Part shown: piece by piece, positions 52,796 through 61,626 of the stretch | Position numbering within the stretch: the first letter of the stretch is position 1 | Layout: every line of letters begins with the position of its first letter | DNA from: Roseateles depolymerans | Lineage (GTDB): Bacteria; Pseudomonadota; Gammaproteobacteria; Burkholderiales; Burkholderiaceae_C | NCBI RefSeq assembly: GCF_003387155.1 | Contig: NZ_QUMT01000003.1 | Coordinates: 1,018,233 to 1,082,232 of the forward strand | DNA: 64,000 nucleotides | Direction of reading: 5' to 3' | Position numbers and translations under genes: made by a program | Notes under the pieces: model-generated | Databases searched by the model: none | What the model was told of the DNA's origin: nothing | What the model saw: the letters and a program-made list of their open reading frames with translations, nothing else

Positions 52796-53908
52796 ATGAT
52801 GTCATTCAATCGCCAATCGGCGTGTGTACTCGCGGCCGTCGCCGCCCTGCTGGCCGGCTGCGGCGGTGGCAGTTCCGACAACGCCAGCGACACCAACCCC
52901 AACACGGGCGTCAAGCCGACCAACCCGACGCCGCCCACCACGCCCACGCTGAGCGCCAATCAGGCCGCCTTCGAGGAATTCGTGCTGTCGCCGGGCGGCG
53001 GCAGTTACCTGATGCACTGGTCGGTGTCGTTTTCGTCGCCTTCGAAGGGGCGAATCCTCAACCTGTTCGCAGACTCCACCACCCTGAATGCCTCGCCGTT
53101 GACCAACGGCCCGCAGACCAGCGTGGAATCCGACCCGGTCAACCTGACCAAGACGCTGTCGCTGCCCACGCAGTCGCCCACCCGCGTGCTCAAGGACGGC
53201 GTCATTCTGGTGGTGCCGGCCAAGGGGCTGGTCAATCGCATCACTTACGTTGGCAACGACGTGCGCGTGGATGCTCTGGCAGAAGACAAGACGACGGTCG
53301 CCTATTCGGCCCTGCGCAGCAACTACGAGACGGTGGCCCTGACCGGCCCCCTGACCAGTGCGCCGCAGGACTTCCTGCGCTTCCACGATTCACTGCTGAA
53401 AAATCCGAACGTGACGGCGACGGGCGCCACCTTCCTGCCGGGCGCCAAGTACACGAAGTTCACCAAGACCAACCTCGGTGACCGTTACAACGCCTTCGAT
53501 TGCAATGCCGCCACCACAACGGCCAGCATCTCTCCCTGCGCCTCCAAAACGTCGCTGACCGCCGCCCTGACCACAGGCCTGATTTCCAACAGTGACGGCA
53601 AGACCTATCGTCTGGCCGACGGCACCGTCAGCACCGTTGGCGGCGTGCAGGTGTGGGTGGCCACGGCGCCGCGTCCCAAGGCTGCCATCCTGGCCAGCTA
53701 TGACGAATACCGCATCTACTTCGAGCTGGGTGGGAACGTCTACACCGGCAGCCTCATCAAGGACGGCGCCGTGATGGGAAGCAGCTTTTATGTGCCCAAC
53801 CCGAACAGCACCGCCACGTCCGTGGTCGACTTCATCACCCCGCTGCCTTACGACCTGCGCATGAACAAGGCCGCGCTCGACAGCATCGCGGGTGCGCTGA
53901 CGATCTGA
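52796..53908 (+). CDS. Lipoprotein of unknown function, first of a tandem pair
   Basis: A 370-residue protein. AGGAAATC precedes two Met codons (52796, 52799); comparison with its neighbour suggests the second may be used. The signal peptide ends in lipobox LLAGC, followed by a Gly/Asn/Pro/Thr linker (GGGSSDNASDTN, TPPTTPT) and a conserved C-terminal domain (LSANQAAFEEFVLSPGGGSYLMHW, DKTTVAYSALRSNYETV, YRIYFELGGNVYTGSLIKDGAVMG). No known domain. It is closely related to the next gene and ends at a strong terminator. Confidence 0.88.
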   Translation: MMSFNRQSACVLAAVAALLAGCGGGSSDNASDTNPNTGVKPTNPTPPTTPTLSANQAAFEEFVLSPGGGSYLMHWSVSFSSPSKGRILNLFADSTTLNASPLTNGPQTSVESDPVNLTKTLSLPTQSPTRVLKDGVILVVPAKGLVNRITYVGNDVRVDALAEDKTTVAYSALRSNYETVALTGPLTSAPQDFLRFHDSLLKNPNVTATGATFLPGAKYTKFTKTNLGDRYNAFDCNAATTTASISPCASKTSLTAALTTGLISNSDGKTYRLADGTVSTVGGVQVWVATAPRPKAAILASYDEYRIYFELGGNVYTGSLIKDGAVMGSSFYVPNPNSTATSVVDFITPLPYDLRMNKAALDSIAGALTI

Positions 53909-53951
53909 CGTGACGGCGGGGCCGCTGATGGCCCCTTTCGGTCCGCCCCTC

Positions 53952-53977
53952 AAAGGCCCCCTCCCGGGGGCCTTTTT
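53952..53977 (+). terminator. Rho-independent terminator after the first lipoprotein
   Basis: AAAGGCCCCC (53952-53961) pairs with GGGGGCCTTT (53966-53975) around TCCC, with two further T bases. It stops transcription before the second lipoprotein's own promoter. Confidence 0.9.
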
Positions 53978-54187
53978 CACATCCGCGCGGAACGTCCTGA
54001 CCCGCGCCTGCTGGGCCGCGGTCGCGCCGCGCCAGGGCTGCCGACCCTGCCGACCCTGCCAAAGCGCCTATCCGGTTTTCGACGTTCATTCATTCGTCAC
54101 TCCTATACTGCGCCAGCCTGAAAAAGCCGGCCGTCCTTCGACGGAACAACGGTCAGGCCGATAAGCATTCATTAATGGGAGGACTCC

Positions 54188-55315
54188 ATGACTTCATTCA
54201 ATCGCCAATCGGCGTGTGTACTCGCGGCCGTGGCCGCTTTGCTGACCGCCTGTGGCGGCGGCAGTGCTGATTCGTCACCGGACACCAAAGGCCTGTCCGC
54301 ACGCGCGGCCGATGCGCAGACGCCTGCATCGTCACCCGCAGACACCCCCACCCCTACCCCGACCTTGAGCGCCAACCAGGCCGCCTTCGAGGAATTCCTG
54401 CTGTCCCCGGGCAGCGGCAGCTACCTGCTGCATTGGACCCTGTCATATACCGGCTTGCAGTCATCGCTGGTCACTGCCTATTCGGATTTCACGACGCTGC
54501 CGCTGTCGCCGCTGACCAATGGTCCGCAGACGAGCGCGCAGTCGGAACCGTTCAATATCTCCAAGACCCTGCGCAATCCGACCTTGCTGCCCACGCGCGT
54601 GCTCAAGGGCGGCAAGATCCTGGTGGTGCCGTCGAATGGCCTGATGAACCGCACCTCGTACGTCGGCAATGACGTCCAGATCGATGCATTGGCGGAAGAC
54701 AAGACCACCGTCGCGTATTCCGCCATTCGCAGCAACTACGAGACGGTCTCGCTGACCGGGACGATGGCCACCACGCCGGCGGACTTCGCCCGCTTCCACG
54801 ATCCGCTGTTTGGTAATTCGAAGGTGCTGGATGCCACGGCCCCTTACGCCGCTGGCGCGAAGTACATCAAGTTCACCAAGACCAATCTGGGGGACCGCTA
54901 CAACGCCGGCGACTGCCAAGCCGCCACGACCACCGCCAATGTCTCGCCTTGCCGCATCGGCACGACGCTTCTCGCGACCATGACCTCGGGCCAGCGCTCG
55001 AACAGCGACGGGGTGACCTACTACCTGGCCGATGGCACCGTGCGTACCGTCGATGGGGTGCAGATCTGGGTGGCCAATGCGCCGCGGCCCAAGTCCGCGA
55101 CCCTGAGCTATACCGAAGAGTTCCGCATCTACTTCGAGCTCGGTGGCAATGTCTACACCGGCTCGCTGATCAAGGACGGCACGGTGCTGGGCGGCAGCTA
55201 TTACGTCTCCAACCCAAGCGCCACGACCCTGGTGGACCGCCTGACCTTCCTGCCGTATGACATCCGCCTGAACAAAGCGGCGCACGACAGCATCGTCAGT
55301 GCCATGAAGATCTGA
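54188..55315 (+). CDS. Lipoprotein of unknown function, second of a tandem pair
   Basis: The protein is 375 residues long; GGGAGG lies 5 bases before the ATG. It has the same plan as the preceding gene: signal peptide to lipobox LLTAC, a low-complexity linker (TPASSPADTPTPTPT) and the domain beginning LSANQAAFEEFLLSPGSGSYLLHW and ending with YDIRLNKAAHDSIVSAMKI. Most of the length aligns without large gaps, showing tandem duplication. A shared promoter-like block (CACTCCTATACT) suggests the control region was duplicated too. Function is unknown; surface or periplasmic location is likely. Confidence 0.88.
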   Translation: MTSFNRQSACVLAAVAALLTACGGGSADSSPDTKGLSARAADAQTPASSPADTPTPTPTLSANQAAFEEFLLSPGSGSYLLHWTLSYTGLQSSLVTAYSDFTTLPLSPLTNGPQTSAQSEPFNISKTLRNPTLLPTRVLKGGKILVVPSNGLMNRTSYVGNDVQIDALAEDKTTVAYSAIRSNYETVSLTGTMATTPADFARFHDPLFGNSKVLDATAPYAAGAKYIKFTKTNLGDRYNAGDCQAATTTANVSPCRIGTTLLATMTSGQRSNSDGVTYYLADGTVRTVDGVQIWVANAPRPKSATLSYTEEFRIYFELGGNVYTGSLIKDGTVLGGSYYVSNPSATTLVDRLTFLPYDIRLNKAAHDSIVSAMKI

Positions 55316-55398
55316 CGGTCAATTCCCTGCGCCTTCCGGGACTTCGCAGCTTCCATTAGGGTGCTGACTTCACAATCCCACACCACAGGAAGGCCATC

Positions 55399-56430
55399 AT
55401 GGAATTTCGACAACTGGGCCGCTCCGGCCTGAAGGTGCCCGCACTCAGCCTGGGCACGGGCACCTTCGGCGGCAGCGGTGAATTCTTCGAGCGCTGGGGC
55501 ACCACGCAGGTCGAAGAAGCCCGGCGGATGGTGGACATCTGCCTGGAGCATGGCCTGAACTTCTTCGACACGGCCGATGTGTATTCCGCCGGTCGCTCCG
55601 AAGAAGTGCTGGGCCAGGCCTTGAAGGGCCGACGCGATCAGGCCTTGATCTCCAGCAAGGGCACCTTCACCATGGGCGACGGCCCCAATGATGTGGGCTC
55701 GTCCCGTTACCACATCACCCGGGCCGTGGAGGCCAGCCTGCGGCGGCTGGGCACCGACCACATCGACCTGTATTTCATGCATGGGTTCGATGCCCTCACC
55801 CCGGTCGATGAAACCCTGCGCGCGCTGGACGACCTGATCACTGCCGGCAAGATCGGCTACATCGGCGCGTCCAACTTCTCCGGCTGGCATCTGATGAAGT
55901 CGCTGGCCACGTCGGAGAAATACGGCCTGGGCCGCTATGTGGCCTACCAGGGCTACTACTCGCTGATCGGACGCGACTATGAATGGGAGCTGATGCCCCT
56001 GGCGCTGGACCAGGGCGTGGGCACCATGGTGTGGAGCCCGCTGGGCTGGGGCCGGCTGACCGGCAAGATCCGGCGCGGCCAGGACACCAGCAGCGGACGC
56101 ATCGCCTCGGGCGGCGCGGTCGGCGGACCGCCGGTGGACGACGAGCATCTGTTCCGCGTGGTGGACGTGCTGGATGAGATCGCCCGCCAGCGCGAGAAGA
56201 CGGTGGCGCAGGTGGCGCTGAACTGGGTGCTGCGCCGTCCGTCGGTGGCCAATGTGGTGATTGGGGCGCGCAACGAGGAGCAGCTCCAGCAGAACCTCGG
56301 CGCGCTCGGCTGGGAGCTGTCCGCCGAGGACATCGCCCGTCTGGACGACGCCAGCCACAAGGAGCCGGCCTATCCCTACTGGCATCAGAAGGGGTTTGCG
56401 TCCCGCAATCCCAAGCCGACGCGCTGGTGA
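55399..56430 (+). CDS. Aldo/keto reductase
   Basis: A 343-residue NADPH-dependent reductase. The (beta/alpha)8 AKR features are visible: NFFDTADVYSAGRSEEVLGQAL (Asp, Tyr of the tetrad), LISSKGTFT (Lys), DHIDLYFMHGFD (His) and the cofactor site VVIGARNEEQL near the C-terminus. AGGAAGG precedes the ATG. It reduces an aldehyde or ketone, with substrate unknown. It is convergent with the AraC regulator gene 19 bases away. Confidence 0.93.
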   Translation: MEFRQLGRSGLKVPALSLGTGTFGGSGEFFERWGTTQVEEARRMVDICLEHGLNFFDTADVYSAGRSEEVLGQALKGRRDQALISSKGTFTMGDGPNDVGSSRYHITRAVEASLRRLGTDHIDLYFMHGFDALTPVDETLRALDDLITAGKIGYIGASNFSGWHLMKSLATSEKYGLGRYVAYQGYYSLIGRDYEWELMPLALDQGVGTMVWSPLGWGRLTGKIRRGQDTSSGRIASGGAVGGPPVDDEHLFRVVDVLDEIARQREKTVAQVALNWVLRRPSVANVVIGARNEEQLQQNLGALGWELSAEDIARLDDASHKEPAYPYWHQKGFASRNPKPTRW

Positions 56431-56449
56431 GCGTGAGCTGGCGCTCCGG

Positions 56450-57418
56450 TCAGGCCGCAGCGGAGCGCTGGTGGCGCACAAATCGCCCCGGCGGCTGACC
56501 CACATGGCGAGTGAAAGCCACGCCGAAGGCACTGACTGAGCGGTATCCCACCCGCTCGGCCACCTCGGCAACGGCCTGGCCGTCCCTCACCAGCATCTGC
56601 CGCGCCAAGGCCATGCGCCAGGACAGCAGGTAGGCCTGCGGCGCCATCCCCACGACGCGGCCGAAGCGCTCGAAGAAGGCGGATCGTGACAAGGCCGCAC
56701 GACGAGCCAGCGCCTGCACCGTCCAGGGGGTCTCGGGATGCTCGTGGATGGCCCTCAGCGCCTGAGCCAGCCGCGCGTCGGCCAATCCGCGCACGAGGCC
56801 CGGCGTGGAAGCCGTCTGCGCCGTGGCGCGAAAGGCCTCCACCAGCAGCACCTCGAGCAAGCGCGCGGTGATCAGCTCGCGGCCCGGCCGCTGCGCGCGG
56901 GCTTCGTCGCCCAGCAGGTGCACCAGGCTGGCCAGCCGGGGGTCGCCGCGGACATGGATCCATCGCGGCAGCAGGGAGACGAGCAGCGAGGCATCGACGG
57001 CGCCGAACTCGCAGCTACCCACCAGCAGCCGGGTGTCGACCGGACCGTCCGGATTCCCCACGCGGGCGCCTCCCGCCATGGCTTCGATCGGCGTGAGGAC
57101 CGTCTCATCAGGCCCCGGCGGCAGGCGGTCCAGGCTGGATGTCGCAAACCCCTGGGAGGCCGGCAGCAGGACAAAGTCGCCCACCTCCAGCGTCAGCGTC
57201 TCACCGGACGTAGGCGCAGTGTCCGGCGCCTGGGCCTCCCCGTGTCCAACCACGGGAGCATCGACTCGCAAATGACAGCCGCCCTCCAGCACCACCAGAT
57301 AAAACGGCCGACCCAGCTCGGATCGGCGGACGGCCCACGGTGCAGACGCGACCACCTGCTTGGAGAACGGCGCCGTCGGCTGCAGCAGGGTCACCACCTC
57401 GGCCAAGGGATCGGTCAT
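56450..57418 (-). CDS. AraC-family regulator with cupin-type sensor
   Basis: A 322-residue protein. An N-terminal Cupin_6-like domain (WAVRRSELGRPFYLVVLEGGCHLRV, GDFVLLPASQGF) precedes two AraC helix-turn-helix motifs (WTVQALARRAALSRSAFFERFGRVVGMAPQAYLLSWRM and VAEVAERVGYRSVSAFGVAFTRHVG). It is divergent from an SDR gene across 99 bases, the standard arrangement for a regulator controlling its neighbour. Confidence 0.92.
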   Translation of the reverse strand: MTDPLAEVVTLLQPTAPFSKQVVASAPWAVRRSELGRPFYLVVLEGGCHLRVDAPVVGHGEAQAPDTAPTSGETLTLEVGDFVLLPASQGFATSSLDRLPPGPDETVLTPIEAMAGGARVGNPDGPVDTRLLVGSCEFGAVDASLLVSLLPRWIHVRGDPRLASLVHLLGDEARAQRPGRELITARLLEVLLVEAFRATAQTASTPGLVRGLADARLAQALRAIHEHPETPWTVQALARRAALSRSAFFERFGRVVGMAPQAYLLSWRMALARQMLVRDGQAVAEVAERVGYRSVSAFGVAFTRHVGQPPGRFVRHQRSAAA

Positions 57419-57517
57419 CTGGACGATCTCGACAAAATCACGGAGGGTGCAGTGTAGTCAGTCCGGTCTGTCGCTTCTATCGTTGGCGCCTTCTCCACGG
57501 TATCCAGCGAGTGCCTT

Positions 57518-58267
57518 ATGACCTCCCCTTCCACCGTCCTCATCACCGGCTGCTCCTCCGGCTTCGGCCTCGAGACCGCGCGGCTGTTCCTCGACCGCGG
57601 CTGGCGGGTGATCGCCACCATGCGCCAGCCCCAGGCGGACCTGCTGCCCCGGTCCGACCGCTTGCGGATGCTGCCCCTGGATGTGATCCAGCCGGACAGC
57701 ATCGCCGCCTGCCTCCAGGAGGCCGGGCCGCTCGATGCCCTGGTCAACAACGCCGGGGTCGGCATGCTGGCGCCGCTGGAAGGCACCTCGCTGACACTGG
57801 CGCAGGAGCTGTTCCAGACCAATACCCTGGGCACCCTCGCCATGACGCAGGCCGTACTGCCGCAGTTCCGGGAACGGCGTGCGGGGGTGGTGGTGAATGT
57901 CACCTCCAGTGTCACGCTCAAGCCGCTGCCGCTGTTGTCGGTCTACACCGCCAGCAAGGCGGCAGTGAATGCCTTCACCGAATCCCTCGCCCTGGAACTT
58001 GCGCCTTTCGATGTCCGGGTGCGGCTGGTGCTGCCGGGTCGCGCGCCCACTACCCGTTTCGGCGCGAATGCCATGACGCGCATGCCGGGCCAAGTTCCGC
58101 CAGCGTATGCCGACTTCACGCAGGCGGTGTTCACCTCGCTGCGAGACCTCGACGCGCCCACCACCCAGGCCATCGACGTGGCGGAAGCCGTCTGGCGAGC
58201 CGTCACCGACCCGACGGCGCCGATGCGACTGCCTGCGGGCTCGGATGCGGTGGCGCTGGCGGGGTGA
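57518..58267 (+). CDS. Short-chain dehydrogenase/reductase
   Basis: A 249-residue SDR. The cofactor motif is TGCSSGFG (TGxxxGxG), then LVNNAGVG (NNAG), Ser in NVTSSVTL and the YxxxK in YTASKAAVNAF. The cytoplasmic oxidoreductase is of unknown substrate and is probably controlled by the divergent AraC regulator. Its 3' end overlaps the 3' end of modC on the other strand by 65 bases; the SDR ending looks family-like, so both frames appear real. Confidence 0.93.
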   Translation: MTSPSTVLITGCSSGFGLETARLFLDRGWRVIATMRQPQADLLPRSDRLRMLPLDVIQPDSIAACLQEAGPLDALVNNAGVGMLAPLEGTSLTLAQELFQTNTLGTLAMTQAVLPQFRERRAGVVVNVTSSVTLKPLPLLSVYTASKAAVNAFTESLALELAPFDVRVRLVLPGRAPTTRFGANAMTRMPGQVPPAYADFTQAVFTSLRDLDAPTTQAIDVAEAVWRAVTDPTAPMRLPAGSDAVALAG

Positions 58268-58937
58268 TGCACCCATCGGCCAGATGCAGCGTCTGTTCCC
58301 CGAATCGGTCCAGGTCCGCCGGATCATGGGTGATCATCAGCATGGGAATGCCGATGTCATCCAGCAGCGCCTGCAGCTCCGCACGGGTCTGTTCCCGCAG
58401 GGAGGGGTCCAGCGCGGAGAACGGTTCATCCAGCAGCAGCGCACGCGGCTCGTTGACAAGCGCGCGGGCCAATGCCGTACGCTGCCGCTGACCGCCGGAA
58501 AGCTGGTGCGGCCACTGGTCCGCCACCCGGTCCAGGGCCAGCGCCCGCAGCCAGCGGTCCACGGCCGGCCCACCGGCGGACGGGCGGGGACTGAGCCAGC
58601 CCCGCTGCAGACCAAAAGCGATGTTCTGTCGCACGCTCAGGTGGGGGAACAGTGCGTAGTCCTGGAAGAGATACCCGAGCCGGCGCGCACGGGCCGGCAC
58701 GTCGATGCGCCGGGCGGCATCGAACAGGAGCTCGCCCTCGACGAGGATGCGGCCCTCATCGGGCCGGAGCAGACCGGCCACCGCCTGAAGCGTCAGGCTT
58801 TTGCCAGCACCGGACGGGCCGAAGATCACCGTGCGCCGCGCCTGGGTTTGAAAACGGATGTCCAGCTCGAACACGCGGCCGGGCGCGCCAACGCGCTTGC
58901 GCAGGGCCACGTCAAAACTGATGGGTGCGTCGCTCAT
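58203..58937 (-). CDS. modC: Molybdate ABC transporter ATP-binding protein
   Basis: A 244-residue ABC protein. Walker A is GPSGAGKS, the Q-loop LGYLFQDYALFPHLSV, signature LSGGQRQRTALARAL, Walker B LLLDEPFSALDP and switch ITHDPADL. It lacks the C-terminal TOBE/mop domain of longer ModC proteins and instead ends in a Pro/Ser/Ala tail that overlaps the convergent SDR gene. Its start overlaps the modB stop by four bases (ATGA). Confidence 0.93.
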   Translation of the reverse strand: MSDAPISFDVALRKRVGAPGRVFELDIRFQTQARRTVIFGPSGAGKSLTLQAVAGLLRPDEGRILVEGELLFDAARRIDVPARARRLGYLFQDYALFPHLSVRQNIAFGLQRGWLSPRPSAGGPAVDRWLRALALDRVADQWPHQLSGGQRQRTALARALVNEPRALLLDEPFSALDPSLREQTRAELQALLDDIGIPMLMITHDPADLDRFGEQTLHLADGCITPPAPPHPSPQAVASAPSGR

Positions 58938-59602
58938 GCCGCACTCCGGGGTCGCGCCAGCCGCCCTGCACTGAGCAGCACCACCACGCAGGTGATGGAG
59001 ATGATGATCACCAGCAAATTGGCGGTGTCATCCTGCCCGGCCTGAACGGCTTCGTAGACGGCGATGGACAGCGTCTGCGTCTTGCCGGGGATGCTGCCCG
59101 CCACCATCAGGGTGGCGCCAAATTCTCCCAGCGCCCGGGCGAAAGCCAGCAGAAGGCCCGCCAGCACGCCGCGCCAGGCCATCGGCAGCGTGACGCGGAG
59201 AAACAGGGCCCACTCGCCCAGGCCCAGCACACGGCCGGCTTTTTCCAGCTGCGGGTCCACGCCTTCGAAAGCAGCGCGGGCCGACTTGGCCACCAGCGGA
59301 AACGACACGATGGCGGCGGCCAGCACCGCGCCCTGCCAGGTGAAGATCAGCTGCACGCCGAAGTGCTCGTACAGCCAGCCGCCCAGCCAGCCGCGCCGGC
59401 CGATCACCACCAACAGGTAGTAGCCCAGCACGGTCGGCGGCAGCACCATCGGCAGGGTGAGCACGGCATCGGCCAGCTCGCGCCCCGGAAAGCGCCAGCG
59501 CGCCAGCGCATAACCGGCCCCCAGACCGAGGACCAGGTTTAGCAGCGTCGCCCATCCGGCCACCTTCAAGGACAGGGCCAGCGCGATCCAGGCAGCCTCC
59601 AT
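58934..59602 (-). CDS. modB: Molybdate ABC transporter permease
   Basis: A 222-residue permease with five hydrophobic helices. The starting WIALALSLKVAGWATLLNLVLGLGAGYALAR, VLTLPMVLPPTVLGYYLLV and the EAA-loop region LFLRVTLPMAWRGVLAGLLLAFARALGEFGATLMVAG are ModB hallmarks. It forms the inner-membrane pore for molybdate. Between modA (12 bases upstream) and modC (overlapping). Confidence 0.95.
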   Translation of the reverse strand: MEAAWIALALSLKVAGWATLLNLVLGLGAGYALARWRFPGRELADAVLTLPMVLPPTVLGYYLLVVIGRRGWLGGWLYEHFGVQLIFTWQGAVLAAAIVSFPLVAKSARAAFEGVDPQLEKAGRVLGLGEWALFLRVTLPMAWRGVLAGLLLAFARALGEFGATLMVAGSIPGKTQTLSIAVYEAVQAGQDDTANLLVIIISITCVVVLLSAGRLARPRSAA

Positions 59603-59614
59603 GCCGGGCCCGCG

Positions 59615-60472
59615 TCAGGGCTTGCCGAAGCCGTACTTCGCCAGCACGGCCTGGCCGTCGGCGGAGACGACGAAATCGATGAAGGCCTTGGCGCCCGCCG
59701 CATTGGCGCCCTGCTGCACCACGGCGATCGGGTAGCGGATCGGCAACTCGGTGGGGACGGTGAGCACGACGCGGACCTTGTCCTTCTGCACCCGCGCATC
59801 CGTGCCATAAACAAAGCCGGCTTCGGCTTCGCCCCGGGCCACGTAATCCAGCGCCTGACGGACGTTCTGCGCATACACCGCCCGCGGCTCGACCACCGGC
59901 CACAACTTCGCGGCTTCCAGCACCCCCTTGGCATACCGGCCGGCCGGCACCCCTTCAGGTTTTCCGAGGGCGATGCGCTTCACGCCGGGCTGCTGCAGGT
60001 CGGCCAGGGCACGCAGGGGCAGTCCCCCTTCCAGCGGGGTGATCATCACCAGCGAGTTGCTGACGAAATCGCGGCGGCTGCCGGGCGCCAGCAGTTGCTG
60101 CTGCTGGGCGCGGTCCATGGTGTCCTGATCGGCGGACGCCAGCACATCCACCGGCGCGCCCTTGGCGATCTGGGCCAGCAGGGCATCGGACGCTGCGAAG
60201 TTGAGCTGCACCTTGCTGCCCGGGTGACGGGCTTCAAAGGCCGGCGCCAGTTCCTTGAATGCGTTGGTCAGGCTGGCTGCGGCCGATACGGTGATATCGG
60301 CCGCGCGGGCGGCGCCGCAGGCTAGGCCCAGTCCCAGACTGACGCCGACCGCCAGCATCGACCCCCAGGCGCCCCGGCGCATAGCAGCACGTCGAGCCGC
60401 GGCGGGTGCGCCGCGCAGGCCCCCGGTGGGGCCTTCGTGATCCAAGGGGGACGGTCGCTGCGATCGAGTCAT
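59615..60472 (-). CDS. modA: Molybdate ABC transporter substrate-binding protein
   Basis: The protein is 285 residues long from the ATG at 60472, chosen because AGGAG is 5 bases upstream; an internal ATG at 60382 would give a more usual signal peptide (MRRGAWGSMLAVGVSLGLGL). The mature protein starts near ADITVSAAASLTNAFKEL, the classic ModA opening, with FAASDALLAQIAKGAPVDVLASAD and GEAEAGFVYGTDA. It binds molybdate or tungstate in the periplasm. Expression is probably controlled through a dyad just upstream. Confidence 0.95.
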   Translation of the reverse strand: MTRSQRPSPLDHEGPTGGLRGAPAAARRAAMRRGAWGSMLAVGVSLGLGLACGAARAADITVSAAASLTNAFKELAPAFEARHPGSKVQLNFAASDALLAQIAKGAPVDVLASADQDTMDRAQQQQLLAPGSRRDFVSNSLVMITPLEGGLPLRALADLQQPGVKRIALGKPEGVPAGRYAKGVLEAAKLWPVVEPRAVYAQNVRQALDYVARGEAEAGFVYGTDARVQKDKVRVVLTVPTELPIRYPIAVVQQGANAAGAKAFIDFVVSADGQAVLAKYGFGKP

Positions 60473-60515
60473 GGGCGCTCCTGAAAACACCGGCGGACAG
60501 GGGCGCGATGTCGGA

Positions 60516-60541
60516 GCGCAATATATCGCAGGATATGACGC
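60516..60541. promoter_or_regulatory. Candidate ModE operator upstream of modA
   Basis: GCG-CA-ATAT (60516-60524) and ATAT-GA-CGC (60533-60541) form a near-perfect dyad with 8 bases between, similar in plan to known ModE boxes (CG...ATAT/ATAT...CG). On the minus strand TATATT inside it (60520-60525) looks like a modA -10 element, so binding would block transcription. It lies about 45 bases upstream of the modA start. Confidence 0.6.
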
Positions 60542-60636
60542 TGGGTGCGTGCAGGGCTACCGGAGATCTTCACAGCGCCCTCCCAGCGTTTCTCATCAGC
60601 AGCAGGCGCGGCATGTCACGCCGCGTCTGCGCGTCT

Positions 60637-61557
60637 TCATGGACTGGCTGCTGGAGGTGTTCCCGCAGCCGCTGAGCCAGCCGGGCGGCCCAGCACGTTG
60701 AGCGGAATCTTGAGATAGCTCACCCCGTCGTCCTCCGGCGGCGGCAACTGCCCGGCGCGGATGTTCACCTGCAGGGAAGGCAGGATGAGGGTGGGCACCT
60801 CCAGCGTCGCATCCCGCGCGGTGCGCATGCGGACGAAGTCGTCTTCACTGACGCCGTCGTGCACATGGATGTTGCGGGCTCGCTGCTCGGCCACCGTCGT
60901 CTCCCAAGCCGGCGCGCGTCCACCGGGCGGATAGTCATGGCAAACGAAAAGGCGGGTGCGCTCCGGTAGCGCCAGCAGGCGGCGCACCGACCGGTACAGC
61001 TGCCGCGCATCGCCGCCCGGAAAGTCCGCCCGCGCCGTGCCGACATCCGGCATGAACAGCGTGTCGCCCACGAAGGCCGCGTCGTCCATCAGGTAGGCCA
61101 TGTCCGCCGGCGTGTGTCCGGGCACCAGCACCGCCTGCGCCTCCATCTGGCCGATGGTGAAGATTTCGCCGTCGCGGAAGAGATGGTCGAACTGGGTGCC
61201 GTCCGGCAGGAAGTGACGGTCCAGGTGGTAGAGGCGCTTGAAGGTGCTCTGCACCTGCGTGATCTGCTCCCCGATGGCGATGCGTCCGCCCGCCTGCTCC
61301 TTGATGTAGCGCGCGCCGGAGAGATGGTCCGCATGCGCATGCGTCTCCAGGATCCACTGCACCGTCAGGTCGTTGTGGCGGATGTAGGCCAGCAGACGGT
61401 CCGCCTGCTCGGTGGAGGTGCGGCCGGATTTCATGTCGAAGTCCAGCACCGGGTCCACCACCGCCGCGCAGTGGGTCGCGTTGTCGCTGACCACGTAGGA
61501 GACGGTCCAGGTTTTGTCGTCGAAAAACGCATGAACAGTGGCACGTGCGGACATCAC
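60637..61557 (-). CDS. Metallo-beta-lactamase-fold hydrolase (persulfide dioxygenase-like)
   Basis: A 306-residue MBL protein. The metal motif ILETHAHADHLSGARYIKEQAGG, VLVPGHTPADMAYL and FVGDTLFMPDVGTARADFPGGDARQLYRS match the Blh/ETHE1-like group, in which GTARADFPGG is characteristic. It probably oxidises glutathione persulfide or hydrolyses a related thiol. Divergent from a thiol-sensing ArsR repressor and the YeeE-type sulfur transporters, so it belongs to a sulfide/persulfide response. The start codon used is the first Met of MMSARATV. Confidence 0.9.
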   Translation of the reverse strand: MMSARATVHAFFDDKTWTVSYVVSDNATHCAAVVDPVLDFDMKSGRTSTEQADRLLAYIRHNDLTVQWILETHAHADHLSGARYIKEQAGGRIAIGEQITQVQSTFKRLYHLDRHFLPDGTQFDHLFRDGEIFTIGQMEAQAVLVPGHTPADMAYLMDDAAFVGDTLFMPDVGTARADFPGGDARQLYRSVRRLLALPERTRLFVCHDYPPGGRAPAWETTVAEQRARNIHVHDGVSEDDFVRMRTARDATLEVPTLILPSLQVNIRAGQLPPPEDDGVSYLKIPLNVLGRPAGSAAAGTPPAASP

Positions 61558-61562
61558 ATCTC

Positions 61563-61604
61563 CTTCAATCTATTGATTGATAGTTTATTGATTGATATAT
61601 TGAA
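61563..61604. promoter_or_regulatory. Candidate operator of the ArsR repressor
   Basis: TATTGATTGATA occurs twice (61571-61582 and 61586-61597), and the pair lies inside an outer dyad CTTCAAT...ATTGAAG (61563-61604). This A/T-rich island is between the divergent MBL and arsR genes and contrasts sharply with the GC-rich flanks. One protein binding here could control both directions. Confidence 0.65.
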
Positions 61605-61626
61605 GTCAAGTTCAAGGAGCGTCTCC

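Noticed and set aside
52211-55315. Genomic island inserted at tRNA-Arg
   Set aside because: No integrase gene and no repeat of the tRNA 3' end was found in the window; composition of the lipoprotein genes is ordinary.
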